In this document: one piece after another, positions 25,801-38,800 of the stretch
Layout: every line of letters starts with the position of its first letter
Numbering within the stretch: the first letter of the stretch is position 1
Source of the DNA: Rhynochetos jubatus
Lineage: Eukaryota; Chordata; Aves; Eurypygiformes; Rhynochetidae
Assembly: GCA_027574665.1 (NCBI GenBank)
Contig: CM050654.1
Coordinates: 38,149,722 to 38,213,721, forward strand
Length of the DNA: 64,000 bases
Direction: 5' to 3'
Notes under the pieces: generated by a model
Seen by the model: the letters and a program-made list of their open reading frames with translations, nothing else
The model's database searches: none
What the model was told of the DNA's origin: nothing
Made by a program: the position numbers and the translations under genes

Positions 25801-28800
25801 AGTGCTAACTAGTTTGCGAGCTGAGTGAAACCACCCTCTGATTTATGCTGGTCATTGAAATACTGCACCTTTGTAAACACAGCTAGAAAAGCTAACAAGA
25901 AAAAAATCTGTAATTAAAAGGCATTTATTCTCCTTGCACCCCAAACCTGAATTCTTCAGGCACGTACTGACTACAGTAAAAGGAAATTCAGCCATTTTTT
26001 CCCTTTCCTATTTTCCTAAATAACACCCTCTGTGTTCTAAAGAACACTATTAATTTTTCAGGATATGGTTAAAAATTTTTCACGTGTTCCAGTTAGATTA
26101 AGTTGCAGAGATGAAGAAAGCTGCCTTCCATCCAGCCACTACTGCTGCAGACGCATCAGCAGGAAATTTGGGTAACTCTTCATGTGGGCAGAAGGAGCCG
26201 TTGCCTATCAACCCTGGTAATTATGTGTCAGGGTACGAGATCCTGAGTAACAGGTAAGTGTGGTTCCAAGTACTGCTGTATTATTATCCGCTAGCACTGG
26301 GTTGTCCCATTTTCTATTCTCTGCAAGTTTTAACAAAATAATTATGTAATCCAATGTATATACATGTACACATTGCTTCCTTTTCTTGCTTTTACCTTCA
26401 CCAAGAAAAAATATTTGTACCAGAATGTTGACATCTTTAAGGAAGGAAAATAGTATTTTTCCGTTTCTTTCCCTCTTAGCATTTCATGCTTTGTGTCATT
26501 TGATAATATACATGACTAGGTTTAATACTCAATCGTTTCCCAAATCCAATTTGACTACCTAACAGGGCTTAATTTACATGATGATACAATTTCTCACACC
26601 AGAAAGCATAGTAACCCTTCTTCTTTGGAGGTTAATGGTGATCTAGCTTAAAGCCCGAAAGATAATTACAAGGAATGTGCTTCAGGTGACAAAGTACTTT
26701 TGACAATCCCAGACTGTTGATAGCTTTTTAATTATACTTCTTCCCACCATAGGAAACAGTATGCTTTCTCCTAAATAGTTTGAAGGCATTTTGGGTTTAT
26801 TTATTTATTTTTCAGTAAATTGCTATGCACTGTAATCAATATTTTAACTGACTGTTACCCCAGGCTCTGCTCTCTTTTTTTATTTGGAGGGGAGATTCAA
26901 CTTTGGGTTAATTTTTTTTTTTTTTCCATAGAAAATGAAATACAAAAGAGCATCAAGAGAAGAACAGAAACATTTATTGACTTGCTTCTTGTCTTCCGCA
27001 CCCATTTGATATTTTGTGACATTTAGAAATTGAAACTTTGCAGGATTTTTAGGTGCGAGCTTTGCTAACAGAGAAGGTCAGGCTCTTAAGCAACAAGGCA
27101 GTTTATGATTATTAAATATGACCAACTAAGAAGGAAAAAAAGGAAAATCCTGTGGCTAGTTTTGCATATTACTGTGTTTTCTGAATATGCTTTTGCCCTT
27201 GCTGTACTCTGTGGTTAAACAAAAGGCTGTTTTGGTTAAGAGAAGAGAGTAATTGCTGTAAATGAATGTGGTACACGGCAGGAGCAATAACGTGCAGGGG
27301 TACCCTTTTTCCATTTATTTTATATGCAAGAGTTGATTCTTTTTTATGCCACCGAAATTAGTTTCCCACTAGTATTTATGTGTCTTACAACAAATTGTTT
27401 GTCACTTTCCCTGATTAAATGCGTTCTTAATAACACCCAACTTTAAAAGTGTTTTCAATTTGTAGCCTACAGTTCAATCATGATGCCTACCCTTCCCAGC
27501 ACCTCTTACTTGTCCTTAAATAAACACCTCTATTATTTAAGGAGAATAGCAGAGAAGTAAAAAATGGGACCTGGAGGTAAGTGCTTCTTAAAAAAAAAGT
27601 CATAGAATTGAACCAAAAATGCAGAAAACCAAGAACTGCTGCAGAAATGAATTAAGAGAGTAATGCTACCTGCTCCCCCAAACTCTGACTGCATCTTATT
27701 AGTCTCCCTGCGTGATGTTATTAATATGCACGAACAAAGGTTTCTATCGAGGCACACAGGAAGTGAATGAAATCAAGCACAAGGTACATCTTTTAATGGT
27801 CAGATTTACCCCAATGATTTCCTTACTTTTGATTTATGCTTTTCTTAGTCCCATCTCTGGTTTAGCCCAGACTCAGATGAATTTCCAAGTCTTTGAGGAA
27901 ATACATCATTTTAAGGTAATAGCAGGAATTCTTAACCTGGAAAAGTGCAGCTAAATCTAGTTTTCACCTACTAATTGTCAATCTGTGTAATTAACCCCTG
28001 GGATGCCACTGAGTACCTGAGACCAGCGGGTGGGAGGGACCCACGGGCAAGGTTTCAGAGGTTTACAATGGCACTGTGCAGCTCCTGTGTCCCTGTTCCT
28101 GTGCCGGGCCAGCTTCGCACTGCAGAGTCATCAGCGGCAATTACAGCAGCGCAGCTCTGCTAGCAAAGCCTCGAAACATCAGTTTCACTTACCCTGGCTT
28201 TTCTTCTCTTTTCTTTTCTTTTTTTTTTGTTTGTTTCTTTTCCCAAATATAGCTTGTATTGGCTCACTGGGTGAAATAAGGGCTCCTATAAGGAAGTTTT
28301 AAAATAATGACAAACCCCTAACCTTCCCCCAAGAAACCACTCCTAGCTGGACCAGCTGCCCTTACACTAGGGATTGCGAAGGATCAGCTTAAAGAAGCCA
28401 CAGACAGTGTGTGTTTTTGCAGACAAAGTAAACAGGGAAGAAAGACTTAATCAGGGTATGAAATCTATGAAGAATAATATTTGTCAATAAACAAATAGCT
28501 TAAGATACCCCACCCTGATGAAAGCTCGACTGGAATGAACTCTCCCAACAATCTGCAAGGCATATCTTTGCTAAGGATTTACCATATATTTACATTCTTG
28601 TCATAAATGACCTTTTATTTTATTGTGTGATGTTTCCCCTTATTAAAGTCTAGTGACAGCGCTGGGTAGTATTTTAAGAGCATGTCATAGTTAAAAATAT
28701 TCAGCATTTCTATTTCTGAAAAAACAGACAGGAGCTCGGCATACAGCACTGATCATACTTCAAAAGATGTGTTATTGCCTAGAGTGTGGTTACAAGGAAA

Positions 28801-29185
28801 TGCATTATCACTGATGCTACATTTTAATCTGAAAATAATTTAAAAAACTGTAAACATGTTGCAGCTACACTGAGTTCCTGCAGTTAGAGTCCTGCTACTT
28901 ACTCCCTGTGAAACACCACTACGCGTGTTGCTGGTAGAAATCAGAGTGGTCTTATTCTGTCTGATTTATTTGAAGTTTCAAGGACAGACTGAAATAGCAA
29001 ACGGCATCTAAGATTTGCACTCTTTTTCCCAGTATAGACGTATATAGGTTAATAGATAGATAGCACAACTGGGACTGGAACACATTATGTAAGTTAAAAA
29101 AGTACTGAGTATGGGGTTTTTTTCAGGGCCTCAACAAAAAGCCCTGTACAGACAAAAGATACTGGAGCTCACATTTCCCTCCCGC
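22847..29185. other. Unique non-coding DNA with homopolymer tracts
   Basis: No gene or recognised transposon. Visible low-complexity tracts are T14 at 25113-25126, A12 at 25147-25158, T14 at 26912-26925 and a pyrimidine tract at 28198-28243. Long parts (24.6-25.4 kb and 26.8-27.5 kb) are repeat-free and A+T-rich, which is compatible with conserved non-coding DNA but does not prove it. Open frames up to 127 codons occur around 25.4-25.8 kb on both strands and are not called. Confidence 0.6.
28198..28243 (+). repeat. Pyrimidine-rich low-complexity tract
   Basis: A run made almost only of C and T (CTTTTCTTCTCTTTTCTTTT followed by ten or so T, then TTTGTTTCTTTTCCC). It is followed by A-rich DNA and no coding frame, so I read it as simple sequence and not as a splice-site tract. 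Confidence 0.8.
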
Positions 29186-29275
29186 CTCTGTAAATCAGAG
29201 CAGCACCTCTGCAGTAAGTAAGGCTTAAATTAGTTTACACTAATTTGCAATAACTGGAGTAAATGAGATCCAGTT
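29186..29275. repeat. Possible ancient amniote interspersed repeat fragment
   Basis: The segment has CTCTGTAAATCAGAGCAGC and, after about 30 bp, TTAGTTTACACTAATTTGC, then GGAGTAAATGAGATCCAG. The pair 'taaatcagagtaac...' and 'agtttacactgatttac' with a following 'gag-atc' box is a common signature of an old repeat in turtle, crocodile and bird DNA. The match is short and recalled from memory, so this is tentative. Confidence 0.35.
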
Positions 29276-32200
29276 TAGACCAGGACATGGAATCATTTTT
29301 TTCTTTACAGGTAGCCCTAGGAGCCTGTAGCAAGCTGTTTTATCACAAGCGCATCGCAAAACAGACTAACTTCATTATGTGAATTTCAGGAGTTTGGACT
29401 GGCTTTTGTTTCTACATGATCTAAGCTAAAAGCATAAAATCAGAATTATAAGTATTTTCTAAAATCCTTCCAGTTCCTCCTTTCCTCTGCCCTTCCTCTA
29501 GGTATTGTTTTCTCTTCATATATCACAATGTCAAACTCTTTGATGTGGTCATCACAGGCATTACATCTGACTTACTTCCCTTCAACAGTTTATTTTCTAC
29601 ACAGGTCAACATTTCCACATGTATTTTTTCTGTCACATTATCATCATGTTTTCAAATAACTTTATGACAGTATATTCAATGTAAGATTTTGCCGTATCAA
29701 AAGTCCATCCCGAATCAGACTTCAAATATAATGGCTTTCAATGTCACTTCTGACACCAGGCAGCTGTGATATCTGTAAGGGATGGTTTCAGTCTCTCTAG
29801 ACAGCTGTAAAGTTAATAAGCTACATAAATAGTTTGGGTCAAAGCAGTATGTAGTGAATTGTAAGATTAATATAGATTTCTAACTGCAATAGCAATTTTA
29901 ATTTAGGGTATTTGTAGAGCTGTTTTGTACTATTTACACAAAAAATAAAACGTGCATTATCTGAACTGTGTTTTTGAAAAGATTCTTAAGATTTAGCCGT
30001 TCAGTCAAGGTCCTGCTGCAAGCCATACATTCAGCTCCAGCACAGCAACATGCAGCAGCCTTCCCCTTAGAGACCACAATTGCTCCAACCACTAATGACT
30101 TAAAGCTTTGCTTTCTAAATGTTCAGACAGGCAACAAGCTACTCAGTAAAGTCTTCACTTGGTATTCTTCCTTGAATTTGTGGAGGTTATCTGTTATTAC
30201 AAACAGTGGAAGACATAGCTGTAGTATTAAAAATAAAGCAGCTTGTTTTGCGGGTGAGCAAATAGCAAATGGCATCAGAAAGCAAGTGTTTCGTGCAGGA
30301 AAGCTGAAGAAACAGAACCCCTTTCACCCAAAATGTCAGTACTAAGAGGCAGCTGTGCAAACTTTAATAAAGGCTGATTCATATTTTCATTCCTATTTCC
30401 AACATAAGGATCACATCTGTTGAGCCACAATCCTTGGGTCCACACAAATCCATGTTTCAATCAAATTGCACCCTTTTTTAATCTATTTGCCATATGCATA
30501 ATGATACGGTGACAGGTGAGAAGAGGACGCGCTGACACGTTCATCGCTGTGACGGATGGCCTCCTGTCATCTCCGCTGTGACAGAACGGTCACAGCCTGA
30601 AAGGATCTAATGAATAAGGAAGGATGTAGTTTGTCCTTCCTTAGTGAAAAGTTGCAACAATGCCTCTTTTCCACCCAATGCAGCAATGCAGTATTACAAA
30701 AATCATTACTGCACGGATCTCTTTCCTCATGATACTCCGTATCTGTTTTTATGAAACTCAAGAGTTCAGTAAAACACAAGCAGCTTGAGCAATGTCGGAC
30801 TACTCCTCAGCGCAGGACAAACATAGCAGATATATATGCCAAAGGCAATTTTTACCCACGTTACCCGAAGAGGCCAAGCAAAACATGCCACGCTCTCCCA
30901 TGCAAATGGCAAATGTAAACACCCGCTTGTTTCCAAGGATATCCTTCCTGAAGTTGTTGAAGCCAGGAAAAGGTCATTTGTCAAGCTACGATCCAGTAGT
31001 ACCTCCTGTCCTTCTAATAAGAAGGATTTCTTTTCTCCCATGACAGCAAAAGAGAAACAGGAATGGTGAGCTAAAATTTCTCAAATTGACGGTAACTATG
31101 ACTTTTATGGGTGCTCAAATAATATGATCTATACACTTGTAGCAGCTAGAAAAGATTCCGTAATTCATTTGGTACCGCAGAAGGTCATCTTTTTCCAGAT
31201 GGAGTGGATTTGGTATGTCCTTAGTATATGGTATTGTAACTGTGCGTTTGTATGCCGTAATACATATGCAATTTGGTTTCTGGGTTTTTTATATATATAC
31301 TGTATACATATTATGTGTAATTGGATGTATTGCCACTGCTAATGACTCATCACGTGTAGTTCCTCATATAAATCATGGTTAGTGTGTGACAGTAGGGGTT
31401 GAAATGATAGTAGGAATTAAAACCCTATATTGCCTGACCAAGCAGACAATTAATTCACTCTTCAAATATAGGAAGGCTCAAAAATGTTTTTAGATGTAAA
31501 AATCTTTTAGACTTTTACTTTTTCAATTAAGCAGAAATTCAGTCTAAATGCTACAATGAGCGTAGATGCAAATCAGACACGACCAATGGGTTTTCTTCTT
31601 CTTGATCAAAACCCCCTCATAAAATAGCATATTCAGTAAACTATTACAAATATGTATCGCTGAAAGTGTTTTTGTGTCTTGCTTGGGGGGGGCAGCATGG
31701 TATCATTTGGATTCAGCATAGCATAATTTTAGTCAAATTAGGTATGGAGCACAGAACATATAACATAGTTATACTTGAAGTCTTATTTTTGTTCCAATTC
31801 TGGACAAGCCCTATATTTTCAAAATCTGCATAAATGAAAACTATAAAAAGAAAAAAAATTAAGTGGGTCCAAATAATTTATTTTAAATCAGGCCTGTCCT
31901 TGTTGTAGTATATCATCTTGTAAATGCAAAATAAACCACTTAACATGAATAATTTCAAAGTGAAACCAAGAAACATTTTAAAAAATGAGTAAATGGGATG
32001 TTTTAGCATCACCTCATAGAAAAGCCTTCCTGGATTTCCCTCTCAAACAGTGTACCTGCATGCGATAACTTCACACAGCCTAACTGAGCCAGCAGTGACT
32101 GGACACAGCGAAAGTTATTTGGTGGATTGAGACATGGGCATCCCCCTGGCATTCCTGCTTCTCCCCATGCAGTCTGACACCCCACCAATTCGAGCCCTGT

Positions 32201-35200
32201 GAATCCTCTTTCCTGGAGCTGTAGCCCCAGTCTCAGCATAGATGCTCTGTTTATTTTTGTTCTGGCATTGCAAAACCAGTTCAAGTATACCTCATCCTAC
32301 CTGCTGCAGTGCGATTTCCAGCTGTTATTTCTAAAAGAAGGTTACATTAGCTTTTTATGTGGAACACATGACAACTCCTCCAGGCCGCGAAATAGCCTCC
32401 TAAACCTCCCTCAGTAGCTACAGGCGTCTTAATGATGTGCAAGCATCTCTCCTAAAGTCTTGCTGAGGCTACCCAGGGGGACTGAATCGAGCACTGTGAG
32501 GCTCCGCAAATCTCACTAATAACACCTCGCGCAGCCGTCCGCAATCGTGCCTACGAGTAGTGGGGTTTTATTCAAAATCGACCAAGGAAAAAAGCTGCAA
32601 TCGTGGAACCGAACTCCCTGTTTCGCTTGTGAAACTGCTGAAGTCCGCAGGTGTTCAGGTTTAGATGGAGAGAGACTGAATCCGAGCTGCTGCACAGGCA
32701 GAGAACCAAGGATCAAGCCCGGATCACAGGTCTCCGAAATGTGAGCTGGAGTGCACAGTGCAAGGGTCACTGTACAAATAAATTCAACTATTCCACTCCG
32801 AGCATCTATAAAACCTGCCTTTGGAGCAGCTTTCAGCAATGAAGTGAAATTAAATAGAATTAATTATACCATTTATTTGGGATACAATGAGTTTAATATT
32901 TTTATACTTCTTACGCTTACTAGTTTTTTTCATTTTACATATTCCAGGGCATTCGGTGTGGACGGTAAGTTACAATGCAAACAGTACCATACATGCATGT
33001 GGTGCTTTGAAATCCAAACCATTACCTGAAGAATTAAAGATCTGAAGATACAAAACCCCCGTCTTGCAGCTGTTTCCAGAACAGAGACCCCCCCCACCTC
33101 AGCAGCACCAAACACGAGGAATTTCAGTAGGAACATGGGTACAGTGGATCACTTTGAAATGTCTCAAGCACTGCAGTGTACAACACTGTTTCAGGAGTAT
33201 GAAAAGACAGTAAACAATTAAAGGTATGAAATAAAACAGTGAAATTTTATTTTGCAACAAATCCTGCAAAACATGAGGATTTTGCCTATAAAGAAGTTAC
33301 TTGCAGATGTTGTTTGTAAGAAGGGAATTAAAAAGAAGAGACGATGAGGGTAATATATTTCTCAATGTGTAAACTACTTATGTATACTTCAGTAACTCGC
33401 GATTACACAAAATGTGTAATTAAAGAGTTAAATCACTTCCAAGCTTAAACACACTGTTTCAATAGCCCATGTATCCACTGTTGAAAATGCCAGATGTCAC
33501 ACAAAACAACAATGCGTTAATCTGAATTTACATCTGCACACTAACTCTACCTAGAAGTGCTGTACGGAGGAGCAGGGCTGGATGCTGGTACAGCAAACCA
33601 CCGGCAGGCTGCCTGCCACAGTTCTCAAACTTGTAGGGGGCTGTTCTGCCAACCTTTATGTGACAATTAGAAAGAAGCTTTAGGAAAACTCGCAGACAGG
33701 TTGGCAAGTCATTAATTTTCGCTGGAAGACAAACCACGATATTTAATCACCCTGTTGTCTAAATCTGAAGAATTATTCCCTTCTCTAAGCACTGCCGCAG
33801 AGGAGACGGCAGCCAGAGAAAGCAAGGGTGATGCTGGGGGACTGCCCAGCTCCTGGTACCCAGCAGCTCTTCTGCTGATCCACAAGGAAATCTGTGAGCA
33901 AGCCGGCAGAAAACAATCAATTCTGTCTCAATTCCATCACCATGTTGTTGAAATCAAACTACTGCTGCTAAATGTTTCCAATTCTGACAATTCAGTCATC
34001 TTCTGCAAATAAAAAACACCCCAAATGAATAAATTCCCAGCTGCATTTTGCCAGCGCTTGGAAACCTGTATGATCTGGAAGTCACCTTTCAGGATTACAC
34101 TGCTGCTGGTTTAGTATGGTCATTAGTCTAATGTACCAAACGTGCTAGGCCAGAGGTGTCTGGCATTACGAGGAACTACTGCTGGCCAGCAGGCTTGCGA
34201 GAGAGGAGATTTGGGGGTTTTTCAAGAGTTGGCCCTTCATTAGGTGGAACACTGTGAATTACACTGGGCACCTTTCTGAGCCTGAGATAAACTGCACATA
34301 TATTGCAACATGGCAATTTGTCCATGGATATTAACACAACTTCTTCTCTTCTCTACACACTACATCAATGATTTGATATTCTTTCGAGTACTAATCAACA
34401 AGCTGATTGAAGTCTAAACCCCAATTTGCTTAATAATTTTTCTTTTTTTTAAAGAATATCATTTTGTCTCTGTCATTAACATCTGGTTTCCCCAATCCTT
34501 CCCAATGGATGGAATGAATTTTTTTTACCATTATTTGCAAAATATTGGTAAGCAACCTATCTGTATAAAAAGAGAGCAAGTACCTTTTAACAAGACACAT
34601 GAACTGTCAAAGTTACATACGATTTGGTGTAGAAATTCCACACACAACGCAAAGTTTGTAAAACTGCACAGTAGGACATTCATAGTGTATGTGGGTTTGT
34701 GTATGAGAGAAATTAATATCAGAATATTTCACCCTTCTTGTTTTTTACATGGTTCTAAAAATCTACAAAGGCAAGAGATGATCATCATCCTAAGTGAACT
34801 TTCAGAAAACTTTGAAAAACTTTGTTTTCATGAGATTACATCCCAGATTTTGATACTTGGCAGAATTTATGAGATTTTGAAAGTCACAGTTTTAACAACA
34901 ACTAGAATTGATGTTCTTACATACTGATCTGCAGGTGCATTGGGGGATGAAGCAGGGTCATTTAAAATTTGACTAAGAACAAAAAAGTGTGAAACTCAAG
35001 GCAGACATAATGGAGACAGTGGTACAAAAGCAACAATCACCATTACCATTCAGGCTTAGTAGGAACAATGTGAAACTCTCTTTTCTTCTCAGACTCCTTA
35101 CAAAGACTTGCAAAGAACCTTTGGCATAGCACTGCAAATTAAGCCTGTTAACAAGTATGTATCTTAGCTTTTCTTTCTAACTAAATGGAAAAATAGTGCT

Positions 35201-35696
35201 TCAGGAAGCAAAGAGCACCAAAATGCAAATGGAAAAAGCTGACACATAAGGCCAATACCCTGTTTCCACAAACATCAAAGACTTTCCTAAGTGACATTCT
35301 GTAGACTATTGAGATTTCCTGCTGGTTATATCAGAGTCTTATTACTGTTTCTTGCTCTGTTTTGGGTACAAATCTGACACTACCTATAACAAAGAGCAGA
35401 AAGTCAATAGACCTAACTTGTAACCAACCTGGCTCAGACATTTACCGGATCTCTGATAAAGTAAGTAAAAGTTTTCAACTAGCAGAATAATCTTATGCCT
35501 GAGGTTTTCTACAGAGCATTTTATTGCCTATTTACAGTAATGCTCATTCTTACAGGTATTTAATTGTTATTTTTGCACCACTGGAACAACAATTCTGTCC
35601 ATTTCAGATTTAAACTCCTAATTGTCCAACATCTGGTTTGTATCTGAAAGAAAAACTCCTAAAAGCTGACTACATCACATCACTGCTACCTTGGCA
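29276..35696. other. Unique non-coding DNA, no gene recognised
   Basis: No gene or clear transposon. A small perfect hairpin sits at 30575-30596 (8-bp arms GCTGTGAC/GTCACAGC, 6-base loop), with no run of T after it and no sign of function. TA-rich simple sequence occurs near 31281-31310. A 140-codon plus-strand frame (34505-34927) has no recognisable domain. Confidence 0.6.
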
Positions 35697-35840
35697 CAGA
35701 ATCACAGAACCATAGAACCAGTTAGGTTGGGAAAGACCTTCAAGGTCACCAAATCCAACCAGTAACCCAACACTGCCAGGTCCACCACTAAACCATGTCC
35801 CTAAGCAGTACATCTACACATCTTTTAAATATCTCCAGGG
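35697..35840 (-). mobile_element. CR1 LINE 3' tail, 5'-truncated (antisense)
   Basis: On the plus strand it begins with the reverse complement of the CR1 3' terminus (CACAGAATCACAGAACCATA), followed by TTAGGTTGGGAAAGACCTTC, a CAAATCCAACCAGTAACCC box, CACCACTAAACCATGTCCCT and TTTTAAATATCTCCAGGG. This is the standard order of the antisense tail of an avian CR1 family. Only about 145 bp remain, with no coding part. Such short 5' truncations are the normal product of CR1 target-primed insertion. Confidence 0.85.
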
Positions 35841-38800
35841 TATTTAAGTTTCCAGTTTTAAAAAGTACTCTGGTCTTTAGGAATCACTTTTTTTTTTTTT
35901 TAATGATTCAACATTAAATAATGTAATTTTAAAACTTCAAATTCAACTTCAAAGTGCTACTTGAAATACATGGTGCACTTTGTGAGATTTGACATAATTT
36001 TGTTAACAGCCACTGTCATATTCGATCTACATCCTGTACACAAGCAAAATGGACTATAGCATGTCAGCCTCCAATGGACTCTGCTACATACGCAGCATAC
36101 CACAACCCCTGCATACTAATAATCAACTCTGATTGACAGTTCCTTAAATTAATGGCATTTGGACAGCAGTAGTGAAGATGATCAAGTTTAAAAACAACAT
36201 AAAAATTAACTGGCAGAAAGTTCAGCCTGCTGTAAAACCCCCTAAGTGCCCCATAATGGCCAATATAAGCTTCTTTGCTTCTGCTAGTGTCCGAGTTAAC
36301 TAGCATGTTAATTTATAGACCATTTTGCAGCACGGTGTTTTGGCCAAGATCTCTCTTTTTATGGCTTTTCTTCCATAACATCTTTTATTTACCATTCAAT
36401 AAAATGTCTGTGATGTTTGACAATCAGAGGCCACCGGGAACTTTTCTGCTGCCACCAAAAATTCCCATGGGAGCATCACCTTTGACACAAAGGTAGAGAA
36501 GAAAGACTAATGTGAGACCTTTCTCACTGCAGCAGACCACCACTACCCGAGATAAGACAACAACTCTATTACTACTAACGGTATAGGGTCTGCAACACAC
36601 AGATGAGGAGGTTTAACATTACCTTAGCTCTCTGGGAGAGCTGAGTTTGCAAGACTTGGCATTCAGCATCCCCCCTTTATCTAGAATTCTATACAGAAAC
36701 CAATTAAACAGCACCAAGCCTCAACACAAGCACCTCTGCAGTGCTCAACAGGATGGATCCACACTTCCGTAACCCTGTTTCAACCTACAGTTTGAAATAA
36801 ATGCTTCAGTTGTGTAAGTGCTGTTTTACATTTGTCCTTCCCCACCAGCATGTGCTGGTCCATCCTGCTGACAGCATCGATCGCAGTCGCAGGAGATACT
36901 TAGTTCATCACTCCAAGCTGAGCTACTGCAGGAGCTGTTTGCTAAAGCTGCTGGGGTCTGATCATAAATACGATAAGGAGCAAACTGGAAGAAACAGCAT
37001 ACACAAAGTTCAGCGAGAAGTCAGGTTTTTCTTCAAGCCCTTTGGACAGATGGGGAGGAACAGCTTGTACTTTTTTTTTTTAACTTAGTTTTTATCCAGT
37101 TCATCATTATTCCTAACTAATTCAGCCTTCAGAATTTTATAAGCAATGTAAGCTCTGCAAGGTCACTATTTCCTAAAGGGATTTTAATTTTTAAAATTTT
37201 ACAGATGGTTATTCAGTTCAGACCTGTGAGTTTGTAAACAGTTTTTGAAACACATGGTTTACAGTTGTATTCTAATTGTAGCAAGATGAAAGAGGAACAG
37301 GCCTCACTTTTTTCCCCCTAGCTTCAGGCAGAATATTTTTCCTTTGAGCTATAGATTTCACTCTTTCTAAAAGCATCTGTAAAGTAAGAGAGGTAATATT
37401 TTAGGATTAGGTAGGATTTTCTTTCTACCATTCAAGTAGCAAGTCTTTCCACCTGCTGCCAGATGTGTGGTATCAAAGTTTACAGATATTTTGAAAATAT
37501 AACATCTCTCTTTTTTGCCTTGACACCAACAGACACCTGGAGTCATTTTTTAATTGCAAGTGCTTTCAGTTAAAGTGTCAGCATGTAGGTGTGAGTGGTG
37601 ATCAAGAGCAGGAACACTGCAACACTCCTAGAGAAGTTCACAGCCACACTATTTCCAGTGACTCTCCACATCTCTTCCAATTTTATTGTCTTTAAAACTA
37701 AGGCTGACCAGGAGGATAAATGATCAAAGAACAAATCCATTAAAACATGTTAATTGTATCTATGTTCATTCCATTTCTTAATGTTTTTATTATTTTTGCT
37801 GAACTGGTAATTTCTTAATTAACTGGGAACATTTACAAAATTCTCCTTGGGTTCAATTTGCCCTAACAGGAATGCCATTACTCAGTTATTGCTCCCCAGG
37901 GATGACATCCAACCAGCTGAGGCACTATTCCCCACTAAAGAGGTCTGACCATGGTGATTTATGGCCTTGAATGATAAATCACTACTTCTACTTTTCTTGG
38001 CCAACTGCACCCTAGTTCTTACATGTGACATCATTTAATTTCCATTAAATGGAAACAGGTTATTCTTTTGCCAGAAGGCCTCGCAGGTCTATCTCCTCTT
38101 TGGCATAGAGGCTGGTAACACAGAATTGGATATTTGCATTGTGAAACACTCATTTAGGAGGATATTCTTTCTTTTCTGTAATAAACACAACAAAGTATCT
38201 TCTTACAGAGCACTTAAAGAGCTTCCCCCAAAATGATTTTCCTCTGCCCCAGTCCACCAGTTTCCCTTGGTCTTGCACTCTAAGTGACCATTCCATTCTG
38301 AATCTCAGCATTAATTCCAATCTCCCCTTTCAAGTACATTCAAAATTTCACATGTTTTCACCGTTCTGCAGCCATCTCCAACCCCCGGATCTCCACAGCT
38401 TAAACAACAATTAGGGATGAAACCTATTTAATTTGTCTTCTGGGACTTCTACAAACCTGATTTTTTTTTCCAGAGAAATTCTATGCTCCATAATTACAGC
38501 ACTTTCTTTCAATGGTAATCCAATTCTCTGTATTTTTAACTGTATTTTATACATGTATTACTATGTTAAAAATACATGTATAGTAAGATACTGTCAGCAC
38601 TTTTTGCAGTGAGTCACCAGCTTCACAGTTGCTGTTCTGAAATATTATTTTTAAGCTCCAGCTTTTCCAGCTGTGTCCAAGCAGACCACTGCTCCAGTGC
38701 CAAAATCCCTTCACTTTAATGGGTACTGTGCCCATATTCCCATCAGGGGCAGACGGCAGAATAAAGTCTTGTCTGGCTGCCTTTTGTACGTGTCAGGCTT

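Noticed and set aside
30575-30596. Perfect 8-bp hairpin GCTGTGAC/GTCACAGC
   Set aside because: Short stems like this are frequent by chance. No adjoining T run, microRNA-like arm length or repeat context.
34505-34927. 140-codon open frame on the plus strand
   Set aside because: A+T-rich codons and no recognisable domain; a simple run-length estimate for this composition expects about one such frame per window.
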